A stretch of DNA of 64,000 nucleotides, taken from the NCBI GenBank assembly GCA_033030425.1, contig JAUFSD010000016.1, forward strand, positions 682,001 to 746,000. The letters are read 5' to 3'. Below, piece by piece: positions 1 to 11,095 of this stretch. The translations under genes were made by a program, and so were the position numbers. The DNA comes from Verpa conica (taxonomy: Eukaryota; Ascomycota; Pezizomycetes; Pezizales; Morchellaceae). Every line of letters begins with the position of its first letter. Positions within the stretch are counted from its first letter, which is position 1. The notes beneath the pieces are model-generated. The model did no database searches, had not been told where the DNA came from, and saw only the letters and a program-made list of their open reading frames with translations.

Positions 1-523
1 TACCAACGAGGAATACAGGTGAATTTTTCCTCTTCCTCTTCTCTTTTCTTTTCTATTATGGTGGGCTAGTGTAATGTAGTGATACTGATATCTTGGGGGG
101 GGGGTAGATTATCAACATCTCCGTGATGGATGGGTTCGTAGCATTCAGGCTCGCTCGTCAAAGTCTCCGCTTTATGATGATGAGGCATTCTCAAATGCGC
201 TCATGGCGTTCAAGCAGGCATTTGGGCAGAAGAAGGCAGTTGCTAAGCAGAAGGCATTGCTACTAGTCCGAGATGCGAAGGGTGGGCTAGAGTGCCTCTA
301 CGATCCGTCTGGTAGGAATGACGGTAAGGTTGGTGGGAAGGGGCCGAAGGAGGGGGTCGTAAAGCTGGGAAATGTGGAGGATATAAGACTGTCTACAGCA
401 CTGTGGCTCTGTTATTTGGCAGGGGCAAAGGTTGCGAGTGAGCCGGCGAGGAAGAGCGTGGTCGAGGGCCTGATGGCTTTGGTGGAGAGGCCAATTGGGA
501 CTGTGGGGAGCGCTATGGCTTAG
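1..523 (+). CDS. AIM18: AIM18-like mitochondrial chalcone-isomerase-fold protein, C-terminal part
   Basis: This is the 3' end of a gene that begins before the window. Exons are 1-18 and 108-523; the 89-bp intron starts GTGAAT and ends GTAG, and joining it restores a D codon. The spliced product reads PTRNTDYQHLRDGWVRS, then KQAFGQKK and a tail with LWLCYLAG and VERPIGTVGSAMA. This matches my memory of the end of fungal AIM18/AIM46 proteins, which carry a chalcone-isomerase-like fold in the mitochondrion and whose biochemical role is poorly defined. Roughly the last 144 residues are present. The gene converges on the glutaredoxin, with about 320 bp between the stop codons. No frameshift is seen. 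The identification rests on family motifs, and the N-terminal presequence cannot be checked here. Confidence 0.8.
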
Positions 524-843
524 GTTTGAGGCCTGTGATAGAGAATGTGTATAAAGCTGTGGGTTGTGAGTGCATAAGGGAACTGGCGTCATTGTAACCT
601 GCAGTACTACAACTGCATGACTTGAAAATCACTACTGACAAGGGCGAAATAAAGATATTTCACTGTAATTTTACTCCCGATGTGCACTTCAGTATGCGAA
701 CCTCATATGAATTTTTGATTCTTCAACATTCCTAAAAGAAGTGTAAAGGTCCCTTTAGTCTAGACAGAAACAAAAGCTATATCCTGTCTTTTCATCACCA
801 CCACCCCCCCTCTCCTACAAACCCCTGCAATACTACTAAACCC
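524..843. other. Convergent intergenic region between AIM18 and glutaredoxin
   Basis: This 320-bp spacer separates two convergent stop codons and should hold both 3' UTRs and poly(A) signals. It contains a short C-run near 807-811. I see no coding potential or repeat. Confidence 0.6.
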
Positions 844-1325
844 CTAGATGGCACCAGCAGCCCTCAACAAACCCGGTAGCTCACTCTTCCTCGCCTGCAG
901 ATCCGAGTTACCTCCAATAAACTCCTTCTTGATAAAGTTCTGAGGAACAGTGCGTTGCCCTGTGATCTCCTCAAGAGCATCTTGGAGCTCACTCCCGTCG
1001 TCTGTGTGAGGATGGAGTTTCGTTAGCGCCCAGTGAACAGAAGTGAAAGATGGCCAGCGGGGGACAAGGGTGACGATACCAATCTGATCGAGTTCGAGGA
1101 CATAGAATTTTGCCCCTAGTTCAGTAAGTGTGGCCTTGGAGGCACGGCAGTATGGACAGTAGGATTTGCTGAATACAGCTATTTAGAAGGATTCCGGTTA
1201 ATAATTTTCTCTACGAAGGTAGGGGTGGTGGCGAAATGGAGATAGAGATGAACTTAATGGTACATACCAACTGGGTGCTCATCAATGATGCTTTGCACCT
1301 TCTGCTTAGCAGCTGCTGAAACCAT
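844..1325 (-). CDS. grx1: Dithiol glutaredoxin (CPYC type)
   Basis: Three exons on the minus strand: 1268-1325, 1080-1178 and 844-1001, separated by introns of 89 and 78 bp with GTATGT and GTATCG donors; the second intron has a CTAAC branch site. They join to 104 codons, the usual length of a classical glutaredoxin. The protein starts MVSAAAKQKVQSIIDEHP and carries the CPYC active site at residues 27-30, the RTVPQNF segment with the cis-proline, and the GGNSD glutathione-binding turn near the end. The family reduces protein and glutathione mixed disulfides using GSH in the cytosol or mitochondria. No presequence is visible, so a cytosolic form is likely. The 78-bp intron is divisible by three and has no in-frame stop, so retaining it would insert 26 residues. 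The start is the only ATG in phase upstream of the CPYC exon. Confidence 0.93.
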
Positions 1326-1438
1326 TGTGGACTGTGAAGTTCCGAAAAGACGACGAAGTATGGAAGCTATTTTGTAGATTGATGTAACTGAAGAGAGTCA
1401 AGCTGCGATGATGCTGCTCAACTGTCTTCTAAGATAGA

Positions 1439-1450
1439 GGGGTATATAAG
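1439..1450 (-). promoter_or_regulatory. TATA-like box of the glutaredoxin gene
   Basis: A GGGGTATATAAGG segment lies about 115 bp upstream of the glutaredoxin ATG. An AGGGG stress-element-like pentamer overlaps its left edge. Its position fits a core promoter for the minus-strand gene. Function is inferred from motif and spacing only. Confidence 0.35.
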
Positions 1451-3565
1451 GAGATGCTTTGATGAATAATGTGGGGGATATAAGTGGGGTTATATCGGTT
1501 ATTTGGAATTCAGCAATGGATGACGAAATCTAGATGTGGCGGTAATCGGCCCCGGTTGCACTTTCATGTGTGCTTATGTCAGAACCTGGTTACAAATACC
1601 GAGTATTTGTGTTTATCCGTCTTCTCTGAAATTCGGTTCTCCTTTAATATTTAGCAGACATGCGAGTCTAGGAGATTAAATCCCTCTCTTATATACGGGA
1701 ACTCTTCAGGTTGCTTTGGAATTATTCAATCGCCGATTCCCTAGGCTGCCTTGGGAGAACCAGTACATACAAAATTCGCCGATGAGGTCCCTCAGTACCT
1801 TCCCCGTAAAGAACGGCGACTTAATCTGGTGTTTGAGCCGCTTGGGCGGGTTTTGATTTTAATCCAACGACCGATACCTCGATTAGGCTGCAAGGATTCC
1901 ATATTATACGTCTCTTCACAGTAAATTATAGTATTACTTGTAATATCCAACCCATTCTCAACAGACTGAGGGTTGGACCAGGCCATCACATGGGCTTGAA
2001 CTTTGCAGAATGGGACTATACCTGGTACTGCTTCGCCGGTCAGGATAGAGGCCATAAGTAGTGCAACATTCAAGGTTAATCTTGCAGAAATACTCTACAC
2101 CCTCCGCGGGCCGCAATGATAAACCCTCCCAATAGATAGCGACAGCCCGAGCTAAAAAGAAAAAGAAAAACGCATCCCTCCCCAGATTCCGCGGATAAAT
2201 ATAATTTAAAAAAAAGAATTAAGAGTATGCAGGTCCGACAGGAGGCGGATCCTGGGCTCCGGACTTGGACCGAGTCACGGGATGTACCGCGACTGAAACA
2301 AGAAAGCTTAAGTGAACTTGAGGTTTAACAGAAACGTGTACGTGAAGTTCTCGGGAGCCAAATATCAGCCCGTGTAAAACGTGTAAAACGCACGCTTTCA
2401 GCCATGCGATTCTTAGGAACCCGACCTACTGATGTAAGCCGTTCGCTGCTCTCTCTAAGGATAATATGCACCTATTAACGACACCTGACAGCATCTATGA
2501 TAATTTTGTCAACGTCTTTTTTTCCTTTTTTTTTTTTTTGAGACAAGGTTTCTGGTTGGGGATCGGAATCCCGGTAGGCACGTTATGGAACACCAATTAC
2601 AAGAGTTCCAGTGAAGGAGAAATCCTAAAACTTGAGCTGGGGCACGGGGGCGAGGGAAGATGCATAATTCCGCAACCAGGGTCATCTCCACTTAGCTGTC
2701 CGATAACCTTTCATCCGGGGAGGCCCATCGCGGCCTCCCCCACCCCCCCGCGGAGTGATAGTGATTTTAGACTGTGCATTGATGCAAGAAGTGTTGGTGG
2801 GAATCTTCAAATGATTCTATAGGGGTGTGGACATTGACGGCACAAGTCGTTGTTCCCGCAGATCGTTTCTATCTGTAGGAGGTGAGTGAAGCGTACGGTT
2901 AAATCCTTTTGTGATATCCTCAATTCCGGAATTACGATTTTTGATGAGTCGGAGTTTGTTAGGGGATATTTTCTTTCCTACCACGTGAAACACGATCTCT
3001 TCTGGATCTGATATGGAAGTACCATCAAGTCAGAGCTTTCTCGAGATCTCCCCCCCCCATCAAGCCGATCCTGATCTACACCAGTACCGCATCTCCCCGA
3101 AGCTTCTTTCCCCCCCCCCTTCTAAGTTTGATAACAAAGGCTAGAGCTCACGGTTACCTGAAACAACATCAAGTGCGGACACTCGTACATCAGGTGATCC
3201 TCAAGACACCAAAGGACAGACGGATGCGGGACGCAACTGGGCATCCCAAACTCACATACAACGAACCCAGGCGTGCATTCCTTCAGTAGACACTCCTCTC
3301 ATGATATGCGGGCGGTCCCAGCAATCGGCCTATGGTGTTCGTGAGCTGCCTGGGCCGTCCTGTGGCACCTGTCCCTACGGTAGCTCTACGACCCTTGGCA
3401 GCGGGTGCCGATTAACTAAGCCTTAACAAGGAAATCTATTGGCCAATGTGTTGTTTCATAAGTGCTTCCACCAAGCGAAACCCTTGTCGTGAGCAGGTGG
3501 TAGGTTGGAGTAGTGGGTGGTGCAGTTCTTTTTTTTTTTTTCTCGCCTAAGAACCGCTAGCTAAC

Positions 3566-3790
3566 TTGACCGTCTTCCCTTCTTTAGTTTCTTCTACCTC
3601 TTCTTCCTCTCCACCTCTCTCTCTCCCATCATCTCGATCTCCACAACCACCCCACCATCCATCTCTCCCATACCTCTCCTCCCCTCTCCCTCTCCCTCCT
3701 CCTCTCCTCCTCCTCTCCTCCTCCTCTCCTCCTCCTCCTCCTCCCCCCTCTCCCCTCCCCTCCCCTCCTTCCTCCTCCTCTATTCCTTAC
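3566..3790 (+). promoter_or_regulatory. Pyrimidine-rich promoter/leader tract upstream of the KH gene
   Basis: The plus strand is almost purely C and T here, with runs of (TCC)n and (CTCCT)n, ending about 155 bp before the KH-protein ATG. CT-rich blocks are common just upstream of transcription starts in highly expressed fungal genes, so I read it as promoter or 5' leader. The open reading frame across it (Ser/Pro only) is a composition artefact. Confidence 0.5.
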
Positions 3791-3945
3791 CTACCCCACC
3801 CATATCCGTCATCAACCTTCTTGCCCCACCTCATTCCCAGTAACAACCAACATCAAAACCGTGTCCACCTTAGCCCCGCCTATTAAACTCTAAGCAAACA
3901 TCCTACCTCCATAGGAGAACCCCGCATCAACTATCAAAAATAACA

Positions 3946-5191
3946 ATGTCAAACGAAGACTCACGCGAATCCCTCCCCACTGCTGGCGATGATTCTCTTT
4001 TTGATAATTCGTTCCAAAATCTCAATGTAAACGACGACCATGACGGTGAAGAACACGAGAGAGTTCGTACCGATGAAGATTACGCTCAAGAAATTTTGAC
4101 CCTCCGTGCTATCGTATCCTCCAAGGAAGCCGGTGTCATCATTGGAAAAGCTGGAAAACACGTTGCTGATCTCAGAGATGAGACAGGTGTCAAAGCTGGT
4201 GTGAGCAAGGTTGTACCTGGTGTTCACGACAGAGTCCTCACAGTTACTGGAGCACTAGAGGGGGTTTCTAGGGCTTACGCTATGGTTGCTGCTACTTTGT
4301 TGGAAAGCCCACTTAGTAATACTATCAGCAATACCTCAGTACCTGCCGGTCAACACCGTACGTTCTTGGTCCCCCTCCGTAATCCCCTTAAGATAAAACC
4401 TTTACCCTTAGTAGAGTACTGACAGCAATAACTATGCAGCTATCCGTCTCCTAATCTCTAATAGTTATATGGGAACTATCATTGGCCAAAAAGGTTTCAA
4501 GATCAAGCATATCCAAGATGTCTCTGGTGCCCGTATGGTTGCCCAGAAGGAGATGCTCCCGCAATCTACTGAACGTATTGTCGAAGTTCAAGGCGATTCT
4601 AATGCCATACGTCAAGCTATCTGGGAAATCGGCAAGTGCCTTGTTGATGACTGGCAGAGAGGCACTGGAACTATTCTATACGACCCTCTAGTTCGCTCCC
4701 AGGGTACTGAGCTTGAAGGAAGTACTGGTGGAAGGTTAAGGCCCAGCAATGGTGGTATGGGCAACGAAAGATACCAAGACCGTGGAAACAGAGGCTCTTA
4801 TACTCGCACTGGAAATGGTGCCGACTTCTCAGATTATCGCCGCAGCGGTGCTCCCACATCCGCCCGTCCCTCTGACCGTTCCCCATCAGCCCCTACCAAC
4901 CAACCAATGGTCTCTGAGGATGGCGAAGAATACCAAACTCAGAATATTTCTATCCCTGCTGATATGGTTGGTTGTATCATTGGCCGCGGTGGAACAAAGA
5001 TCCAGGAAATTCGCAGGACCTCTGGAGCGAGGATTAGCATTGCTAAAGCCCCACATGATGACACTGGTGAGAGGATGTTCACGATCATGGGAACCGCTGG
5101 TAGCAACGAAAAAGCACTTTATTTGCTCTATGAAAACTTAGAGGCTGAGAAGATGAGGAGGAATAGTCAAGGGAGCCCCGGCCAGGATTAA
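3946..5191 (+). CDS. rnc1: Triple KH-domain RNA-binding protein (Rnc1/PBP2 type)
   Basis: Two exons, 3946-4357 and 4440-5191, with an 82-bp GTACGT...GCAG intron; joined length 387 aa, close to fission-yeast Rnc1. Three KH domains are visible by their GXXG loops: GKAG at residues 67-70, GQKG at 153-156 and GRGG at 319-322. KH2 is followed by the conserved block ARMVAQKEMLPQSTERIVEV. The linker between KH2 and KH3 (about 225-295) is rich in Gly, Arg and Ser, and the N-terminus is acidic. Members of this family bind U/C-rich mRNA 3' UTRs and tune message stability; yeast relatives are PBP2 and HEK2. The second exon re-enters the frame exactly at PIRLLISNSYMG, which decides the splice. A protein starting at the internal ATG (4469) would lose KH1 and is not favoured. 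Confidence 0.93.
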
Positions 5192-8100
5192 GCGTTTCCA
5201 TTCTTTTTTTAAGGGTTCGAAAATAAAAATATTGGGGATGGCTGAGTTTGATTGATTCTTTTTTTCCTCTCTTTCTGGCTATTTTTTGGGGGGAGATGTT
5301 ACGTTTTCATTGCCACTATGGCTGAAAGTATGAGTTGGGAAACCGTAAAGTGCTGAAAAGCCCTTTCTATTTCTTAATCTGCATGCTTGAGTCGTAATGT
5401 GGCAGTGAATATAAGTGGTTGGAAACGATATTTTTCTCTTCGGTCTCTTGCGTTTGGGTTTGGGCTTTTTTTTCTGGGGAAATTGGGCGGGAGTGTCAGT
5501 GGCAGTGGTGGGACCAAAATTATCACTTTTAAAGCTCTTATTCTTCTCAGTTTAAGCTACATTTCCGTATGCTTTTTTACTTTATATGTTCTTCTGAATG
5601 GAAATTGCATGGCTTTCTATTTTTTAGGGAGAAATCATAGTTGGCTTCTGTAAAAAAAAGAGGTGAGGGACGGCAGGGTGGTCTATGATAAAACTTTATT
5701 TATGGCTTTTGGAAGTTTGTGATCTGCAGTTTTTTCTTCAACCCTAGCTTTCTCTCTTCTAATCATTTTTTCCGTTGTCTCATTCTTCTCTTTTATCGAT
5801 TAGGGACTTTTGGGTGGCCTTTTGCTTTTTTTTTGTTGGCATGTAAAACTTTTTTCCGTTGATTTCTTGGTGGTGGGTTGTTATTTTCGGCGGACCATAG
5901 GTGGGTAATCACCTGCCCTCTGCAGCTGAGCCCGTGAAATTCCCACATGAAGTTCATGTATTAACCCACCTCCCATATCCTCCCGGCCAAATAGAAAGCT
6001 CTGCCCTCAAATCTTCAGCTATGCCCCTTCCCGTTCTTATGAACCTCCAAAAAGAAGGGGAAAGAAGAGCATCGCCAGACCGCAGCCGCAACCCCACTTT
6101 TTTCCTGCAATAAAAAAATCTCGACACCCGTTACACAAGTGACCAACAGCAAGGTAGTAAATGCGATGGGCTATATCTTACCAGCTAGGCGCGCACGGGG
6201 AGATAAATTACCGAGAAGCGGGAGCGGGAGGGACATCAAGGAAAGGTATTATATTTATTTATTTATTTATTTTTACGACGTGTCTTTCTACTTGCGAAGT
6301 TCTCGGCGAAGGTACCATGTTAGGGCTGGACTGGACCCTGCATCTGGGATGCGGGATGCGGGGCTGATTGCGGAACTGAGGCTCCAGGATAGGTGCTAAC
6401 GGCTGCTGGAATGCTTGGCGGGGCGGGAGGGAGGGTTCATATTGCCAACGTCAGCGTTGGGAGAGTCACGGACTACATGTAGCTTGGTTCTTTGTTCACG
6501 CCACGAACCGCTTGATGCATGATACGTTTGGTTCTCAATGGAGATTATGAGGTGGATAATGAGTGATTTTTGTGAATTATTATAATAGGGTATGCAATTC
6601 ACTCCGAGACATCTCCGAGAACGTTTACAACGACCTCCAGAGCCCCATAATGTGGGTGATATCCAATTCAAAACTCTACATCTTGAGAAATCACTCGGCA
6701 GCTTGGGAGTACTCTGAACTTGATTTTTAAAAGCTGGTTTACAAGTAATAATACTTGGATAAGATACCCTAGAAATTCCATAACCCTCAATAATACAGGA
6801 CAAGAAATCGTGCGTCTATAGGTCTGTAATGAACGTAGGGGATACATTCCTGAGAATATTTGTGTCATGAAAGATCACTCGGGGATTCCTCCCCCTCCAT
6901 GGCTTGATGTTGGATGAAAGTGTAGTGTACCTACTGGTAGCAAATAATCATAAAGCCTTAAAGACTAACTAAAAGCTTCAGAGAAGGGTTTACCATAAGA
7001 AACATATACGCGATGTGTATAGGAAGTAGAGAGGCGGCTAATTAAGCCACTTATCCCCTTTTTTACCAGGTAAATTTTACTTCTCATGCTCAACGTTCAG
7101 CTCATATACTAAAGGCTGTTGGACCTGCAATAGCCGTTCTAATTGGGAAGAGTTTTTGAGAGTTTAGGGTTTATGATTTATGACTTAATAGGAACTTCTG
7201 GTTTAAAATATCCCATGAATTCACTACAAAATTCAATAAAGAATACTTCTATGGATCGATTTTCCAAGAAACATACTGCAAAGTTATTATATTAACGTCT
7301 AAGCTCTAATTTATATTTCCATGGTATTATGTATTCGTATCGCCATTGTCTTTGAGTTCCTAAGTAGAGCTTATGAAGAATATATTTATGAAATAATCAT
7401 TATGATTAGTGTAAAGAAACCTAGAAGACGAGTAGGGATTAAAGACCGACTGAAAACCTTAAAATAACATATTTATAAGCCATACATTAGCCTAGCAGCT
7501 GATTCTTAATCTTAGTCTGGTTAGTTGAAGGTTAGTAGCACCATATTATCCTATGGATTACTGAAAATAACATGACTCCACAAGTGAGTTAAAATGTATA
7601 TAGTCGAATAGGTAGCTGGAGTGCGGAGGCACCCTAGAGACAAAGCCTTCAATGGTATGTTGTAGCATTAAGGGATCCTGAATCATGAAATTGGTGGAAA
7701 GTCGGGAAATAAGGTACCTAAGAATATTCAAATATTCTTCCCCAGGCTCCACGCTGTTATAATACACCTAAATTAGTTACCTACTCAAAAATGATACGAC
7801 CCGCGTCTATTGACTGTGTCGGGAAGTACCTAGTAATGAATTCATGAACGGTACTGGCCCAATCTTGTATGATCGTCCTAGTACTTGAAGATAATCTCGA
7901 ACGAAATCCTCTTTGACAGTATGCTGTTACTAATTTGTTATTAATATAAATCTAGGTAAATGATAAAACTTAGAATATGTTTTTTCCATGAATTTTTAGA
8001 ATTGTTTGTAGTATTTTATCCTGTCCCCTAGAATTTCTAGTTAATTTAATATGTATCTTTGCAAAACCTTTTTTCTCTTTTTCTTTCAAATCGAATGGTT

Positions 8101-11095
8101 TATTATTTCTGGGTACAAAATCTGATATACAGTTATAAACTATAGCCTAATATCTTTGCGAAGCTTATTACTATAAGTACGATATTGTCCTACTAGTGAT
8201 AGCAGTTGTCCTAACCTAGATTCTTACTATTGTGAGCCCAAAAGAAAGTAGTTTTAATTAGTGAAGAATCATCCCTGGAGTCATCAACTTTGTCCATCCG
8301 GAAGCGCCAAGGTCCGAGGGTTTCCTATACATTATGTGGTCGATGGCTGGATATTGCCGAAGAAGCACTTCAATACTATAAACACTACATGTATTCTTGT
8401 TAAAACCCACAGGTACTATTACAAAAATCCCATAAGGTAACTTTTTGAGGAGGCCGTGGAAGATTTTCAGACTTCCAAGCCTGCTATGTTGGGTGTTTGC
8501 ACAGCTTGCTAGGCGCAAGGATACTTATATAAATATACCCCCGATGCTTTTATTGGAGCGTCACCTTTTCCTTTCGTAGAAACATATGATATTGATCCGC
8601 AGTATTTCTAGCATAAAATAGTGTAATAATATGACTACAAAGCAGGGCTTATTCAGTTGTGGGATAATACCGCCGTGAGTACTCTCTCCCAATAGACGTG
8701 CTGTAAAACGTATTATTTGTATATCATCTGATTATAGATTATTATGAATGTCAGTCATTCCTGCGGAACGCCCAAAACGGGCGCTTGTAACTATGCAGCT
8801 GCCCAAAGGGGTCAAACACCATAAATATAATTTTTTGAGGAGCCCACATGTAGCCTCCTCTCGTGACTAATCAAAACTAGAATAATAGAGTTAAGTGCGT
8901 AGATTTGATATAAGTTCAATAGCTACTATGGTCCGGTGCGCTATATTTGAAGTCAATAAGTCCCGTGAGCAGCCTGAATTCTCTATGTCAGAAGGATATG
9001 AAACATATATCACTACTCTAATTAAAGGCCCTATTATCTCCCTCTATGGTATGCCCACGATGTCGGCCGATAATTTAAGGTCTAGATGTGGTATTTGTCA
9101 CACCCTGTAAGTAATCCACAATCACCCCAAAAACCTTCAGTAATATCGATAATGGGAAGCCCTATCTCTTGCTCATGTTTTATCTGTAACATTAGTGTCA
9201 CGTGTCAGTATATTGACACCCATGCCTCCTTTGTCTGTCTTAGTACTCAGCCCACTATTTTCTCGATAAACGCAAGGAGGTGCCAATCTTCATGTCTTAA
9301 ATCTTTCTTTTTCGTCTTTTTCGTATCTCTTTTGAGGAGAAACTTGTGATTAGCTTGATTTGAGTGTTTCCTCGCCCAATATACTGAAATCCTTCATAAT
9401 GGATGGTTTTGGTTCGACTCTGAGCCGTGGATGTTTGTTCAAGACTTTTGGTGCTCCTGATCATCGGTTTCATAGGGAGTGTTTCCACTTGCATCCTTGC
9501 ATCGGGAAGACACAATCCACCAATCGTATTGCCATATACTGGTAGGACTAACGGAAATGCCCTGTAAGTTCCCATAAATAGAGGTATAAATATTTCTTCA
9601 CTATTTCTTCGAAGCGAGCTATATATACTGGGGTGTGTAAGCCCACTATCGTAATGGAAGTACAGTACCAGTGAATTTAGAGGAGGATGGAGGGGCAAAC
9701 ATTTCTCAGAGGAAGCAGCATTAACTATGGGTCTGCTGAATAATGAAGCTAGCTTACTGAAATAGGAACATCAAAGATCACTCGCTCGCTCATCCACACT
9801 AATAAAATTCGTAAAACCTATCCAATTCCTGGCGTGGGGTTTCTCATCTGGGAGAGGGGCACACTTAGGTACGTGGGATGGGAAGGTACGGTTTATATGC
9901 GTGACTGTTTGGTGGATAGATGTGACAAAAGGATTGGGAGATGAATAAAGTGAACTCATTTATCTGGATCATCTCGTTGGATAAGAGTGAGATTTCACAC
10001 TCGGGACACTTCCATCCTCGGGTAGTGGGGTTGATGTTTCGGCAAGACAAAGAAACACCCTGAGCAAAACCAGAAGCTGGCCCAAGAGACGGTCTGTTCT
10101 TATGTCTTGCAGTTCAACAAGAACACGTTGAATGCAAAGCGCAGTTTGTTGAACACCGGCAAACCCGAGGGTGCGGGACGCCGTTACCAGCCACCCTGAC
10201 GAGTCCCTGGCAACGCACGGACCCCGCATCATGACCCCACACCAGGGTAAACCGGGTTAGTAAGCGTATCTGCGTATCTGATTGGCTGCCATAGCCTTGA
10301 GATGGCCGCGGTGATTGGCACCAACAGGCGGCGGGCAAACTCCACACTGTGGGCAGGAGTCGAGGGAACCCTGGTCATCTGCAGCTGAGCCTTCCCTGGA
10401 CTTCCATCCCTATTCGCTGTTGGCCAGCCCTCGCATCGCGCAGCCTTCGCCTTGAAATTCGCGACGAGAGGAGAGACTCGGACAAGATCTGGTTGCTCGT
10501 TCGTGACTCCCTGTAGTTTCGTTTCCGATCGTACTCTACGCCGCTCCACTTGCAGCCTTTGCCTTCCACTGCTTGGCTGTGGCTCCATCCCTCATCTATT
10601 TTCTGCTCATCACATAATTCTTTTTTTCCCTTTCTCCCCATATTCATTTCTGGTCTAATCTTTGGTAGCAGTGTTGGTGCTACTGCAATATTAGCTGGGG
10701 CTCTGTCGCTGGCTGTGATTGCACGTTATTGTTGTTACGGTTTGCGGTGTTGCAGTTGCAGTTGAGTTGCACTTGCAGTCAGTTGCATTCGTACTCGGGC
10801 TACTACTCACTCACGACGCTTCTTCTCTGTTCATTTCCGTTTCTCGTTCCACGTCCAGCCAGTGTCCGGACTGTTCCCCCCCCCCCCAGCTGATGCCAGA
10901 GCCATAGTCAAACTCCGCGTCCTCCTACCACCCTCTCCTCCGCCTCGAATCCACACCCCCTCCCTCTCCTTCTACTTCTCTCATATTACCGCTCCCCGCA
11001 TACGCCTTCTAGTTCGCCCTGTCCTGCTCCGGGATCCCCCCCCCATCTCCTCCTGCAGCCCCTGTGCTGGGTCTGCAGAGAATAGTCCGTCCACA
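5192..11095. other. Gene desert between the KH gene and the SKWI-repeat gene
   Basis: About 5.9 kb without a gene I can support. From 5.2 to 6.4 kb it is T-rich 3' flank, with an (ATTT)n microsatellite near 6248-6272. From about 6.9 to 9.7 kb it is AT-rich with dense TpA steps and stop codons in all frames; short frames around 8258-8518 (-), 8895-9110 (+) and 9297-9698 (-) match nothing I recognise. From 9.9 to 11.1 kb the GC content rises into the promoter and long 5' leader of the next gene. Decayed transposon sequence is the likeliest content of the AT-rich part, but no transposase or reverse-transcriptase motif survives. Confidence 0.5.

Larger units (their letters stand above)
1326..3945. 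other. Intergenic region, glutaredoxin to KH-domain gene
   Basis: The left end is the glutaredoxin promoter. The middle (about 1.5-3.2 kb) has only short open frames, most without an ATG, and I recognise no protein in them. A T-run lies at 2517-2539 and a small tandem GTGTAAAACGTGTAAAACGC near 2374. The right end becomes a pyrimidine-rich leader for the KH gene. Confidence 0.5.

Noticed and set aside
9405..9425. GGTTCGACTCT resembling a B box
   Set aside because: No A box at a suitable distance upstream and no cloverleaf.
10862..11095. Upstream extension of the SKWI-repeat protein
   Set aside because: The extension starts with GTG and is Pro/Ser-rich low complexity; the first ATG in frame is 11096. 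It is treated as 5' leader.
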